A stretch of 6,902 nucleotides of DNA, taken from the NCBI GenBank assembly GCA_016866585.1, contig VGMB01000082.1:1-6902 (forward strand). Direction: 5' to 3'. This document shows, piece after piece, positions 6,206-6,902 of this stretch. Within the stretch, counting starts at the first letter, position 1, and each line of letters opens with the position of its first letter. The notes beneath the pieces are model-generated. The model saw only the letters and a list, made by a program, of their open reading frames with translations. It did not search any database and had not been told where the DNA came from. The translations under genes and the position numbers were made by a program. Source of the stretch: Chlamydiota bacterium (GTDB lineage: Bacteria > Chlamydiota > Chlamydiia > Chlamydiales > Rhabdochlamydiaceae).

Positions 6206-6902
6206 TCATTATGACCTAAGTCATAGATCTTATACTTCATCAAAAAACGAGCCCACAAGCTCGTTTTTTGATTTTGTCCTTTCTTCTCCAGCTAAAATCA
6301 ATCTTTTTTTCAAAATCCTCTTTAAACGTCCTGATGGATATCATGAAATAGCATCGCTATATCAGGCTATACGTCTTTTCGATTACCTACACTTTAAAAA
6401 AGCCGATACCTTTACTTTGACATCTTCTGATCCAGCCCTTGCTGTAGATCAAACAAATTTAATCACTAAGGCCGTTTTCCTTTTTTGTAAACATGCAGGG
6501 GTTGAGCCTCGTTTACATATACATTTAGACAAAAATATTCCCATGCAAGCAGGTCTTGGTGGCGGTAGTGGTAACGCTGCTACAACGCTCTTTGGCATGA
6601 ATGCTCTTTTTAACACTGGTATCTCTTCCGATAAACTTGCTCTTTGGTCTGCAGAGCTTGGTTCGGATGTGCCTTTCTTTTTTTCTTCTGGTAGTAGCTA
6701 TTGCACAGGAAGGGGTGAGATTCTTCAAGATATCGACCAACTCAAGCTACCTAATACGGTCACTATAGTAAAACCTGATTTTGGCCTATCAACTCAGCTA
6801 GTTTATTCTCACTGCAAGATCGCAGATCTGCCACATAATGACCCTATACTTACACTTGAACATATCAAGCATGGATCTCTTGATTTTTACAATGATCTAG
6901 AG
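6198..6902 (+). CDS. ispE: 4-diphosphocytidyl-2-C-methyl-D-erythritol kinase (3' end outside window)
   Basis: IspE is the GHMP-family kinase that phosphorylates the 2-hydroxyl of CDP-ME in the MEP isoprenoid pathway. From ATG 6198 there are 235 codons, open to the window edge; the family has 280-300 residues. The core is clear: SPAKINLFF (30-38) with catalytic Lys33, RPDGYHE (44-50), the ATP loop PMQAGLGGGSGNAA (115-128), and LGSDVPFF (154-161) with catalytic Asp157. E. coli IspE reaches its catalytic Lys at residue 10, so this start adds about 23 residues. No ATG, GTG or TTG occurs in frame between 6201 and the SPAKIN motif, so 6198 is the only canonical start. It overlaps the rplI stop by 8 nt, with no good Shine-Dalgarno. 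A strong terminator hairpin lies within the extension. Gene identity is sure; the start is not. Confidence 0.88.
   Translation, partial: MLNHYDLSHRSYTSSKNEPTSSFFDFVLSSPAKINLFFKILFKRPDGYHEIASLYQAIRLFDYLHFKKADTFTLTSSDPALAVDQTNLITKAVFLFCKHAGVEPRLHIHLDKNIPMQAGLGGGSGNAATTLFGMNALFNTGISSDKLALWSAELGSDVPFFFSSGSSYCTGRGEILQDIDQLKLPNTVTIVKPDFGLSTQLVYSHCKIADLPHNDPILTLEHIKHGSLDFYNDLE
6210..6225 (+). repeat. Short inverted repeat in the rplI-ispE junction
   Basis: TATGAC (6210-6215) and GTCATA (6220-6225) form a perfect 6-bp stem with a 4-nt loop, between the rplI stop and the terminator. It is AT-rich and weak alone, but its place between the ispE start candidate and the terminator makes a regulatory part possible. 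Confidence 0.35.
6239..6272 (+). terminator. Strong intrinsic terminator after rplI, inside the ispE reading frame
   Basis: A perfect 14-bp stem pairs ATCAAAAAACGAGC (6239-6252) with GCTCGTTTTTTGAT (6259-6272) around a 6-nt loop. The GC-containing core (CGAGC/GCTCG) is followed directly by six T, the classic rho-independent form. It lies 33 nt after the rplI stop, where it would end the ribosomal protein operon. It also spans codons 14-25 of the ispE frame opened at 6198. The minus-strand reading is symmetric, but no minus-strand gene here needs it. Confidence 0.85.

Noticed and set aside
6231..6236. TATACT as the -10 of a dedicated ispE promoter
   Set aside because: There is no good -35 at 16-18 nt, and a transcript starting near 6243 would contain no canonical in-frame start codon for IspE.

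Overview
The window reads as a low-GC chlamydial chromosome segment. The order pgsA, glgA, rplY (ctc), pth, rpsF, rpsR, rplI, ispE is, from memory, the order seen in Chlamydia. The rplY and ispE products also carry chlamydia-like features (an AxLYS-type N-terminus and a YHxTTYxVxHxDF block in L25; a GxGGGSxNAA loop in IspE). A serine carboxypeptidase (S10) and a prs remnant, which I do not associate with Chlamydiaceae, point to an environmental, amoeba- or arthropod-associated lineage. That placement is inference.

Layout. Positions 1-222 hold the C-terminal end of an S10 serine carboxypeptidase. pgsA (323-910, +) makes the anionic phospholipid precursor phosphatidylglycerol phosphate. It converges on glgA (2507-999, -), and the two share a hairpin terminator with A/T tracts on both sides. 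The 276-bp divergent region upstream of glgA carries a good sigma70-type promoter that probably reads towards tRNA-Gln(UUG) at 2784-2855. Just 21 nt further on lies prs (2877-3783), the PRPP synthetase gene. It is broken: about 32 nt are missing exactly where the family encodes its catalytic flexible loop, and the reading frame changes there.

From 3879 to the right edge there is a tight translation-related cluster: rplY (L25/CTC), pth (peptidyl-tRNA hydrolase), rpsF (S6), rpsR (S18), rplI (L9), then ispE of the MEP isoprenoid pathway, cut by the window end. Spacings are 5, 5, 18 and 22 nt, then an 8-nt overlap, so the genes are probably co-transcribed.

The two observations most worth attention are the loop-deleting lesion in prs and a strong intrinsic terminator that lies inside the only start-codon-bounded reading frame of ispE. 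The second suggests either translation-dependent attenuation between the ribosomal protein genes and ispE, or a damaged or non-canonical ispE start. I saw no CRISPR array, insertion sequence, phage gene or convincing new multi-gene system.
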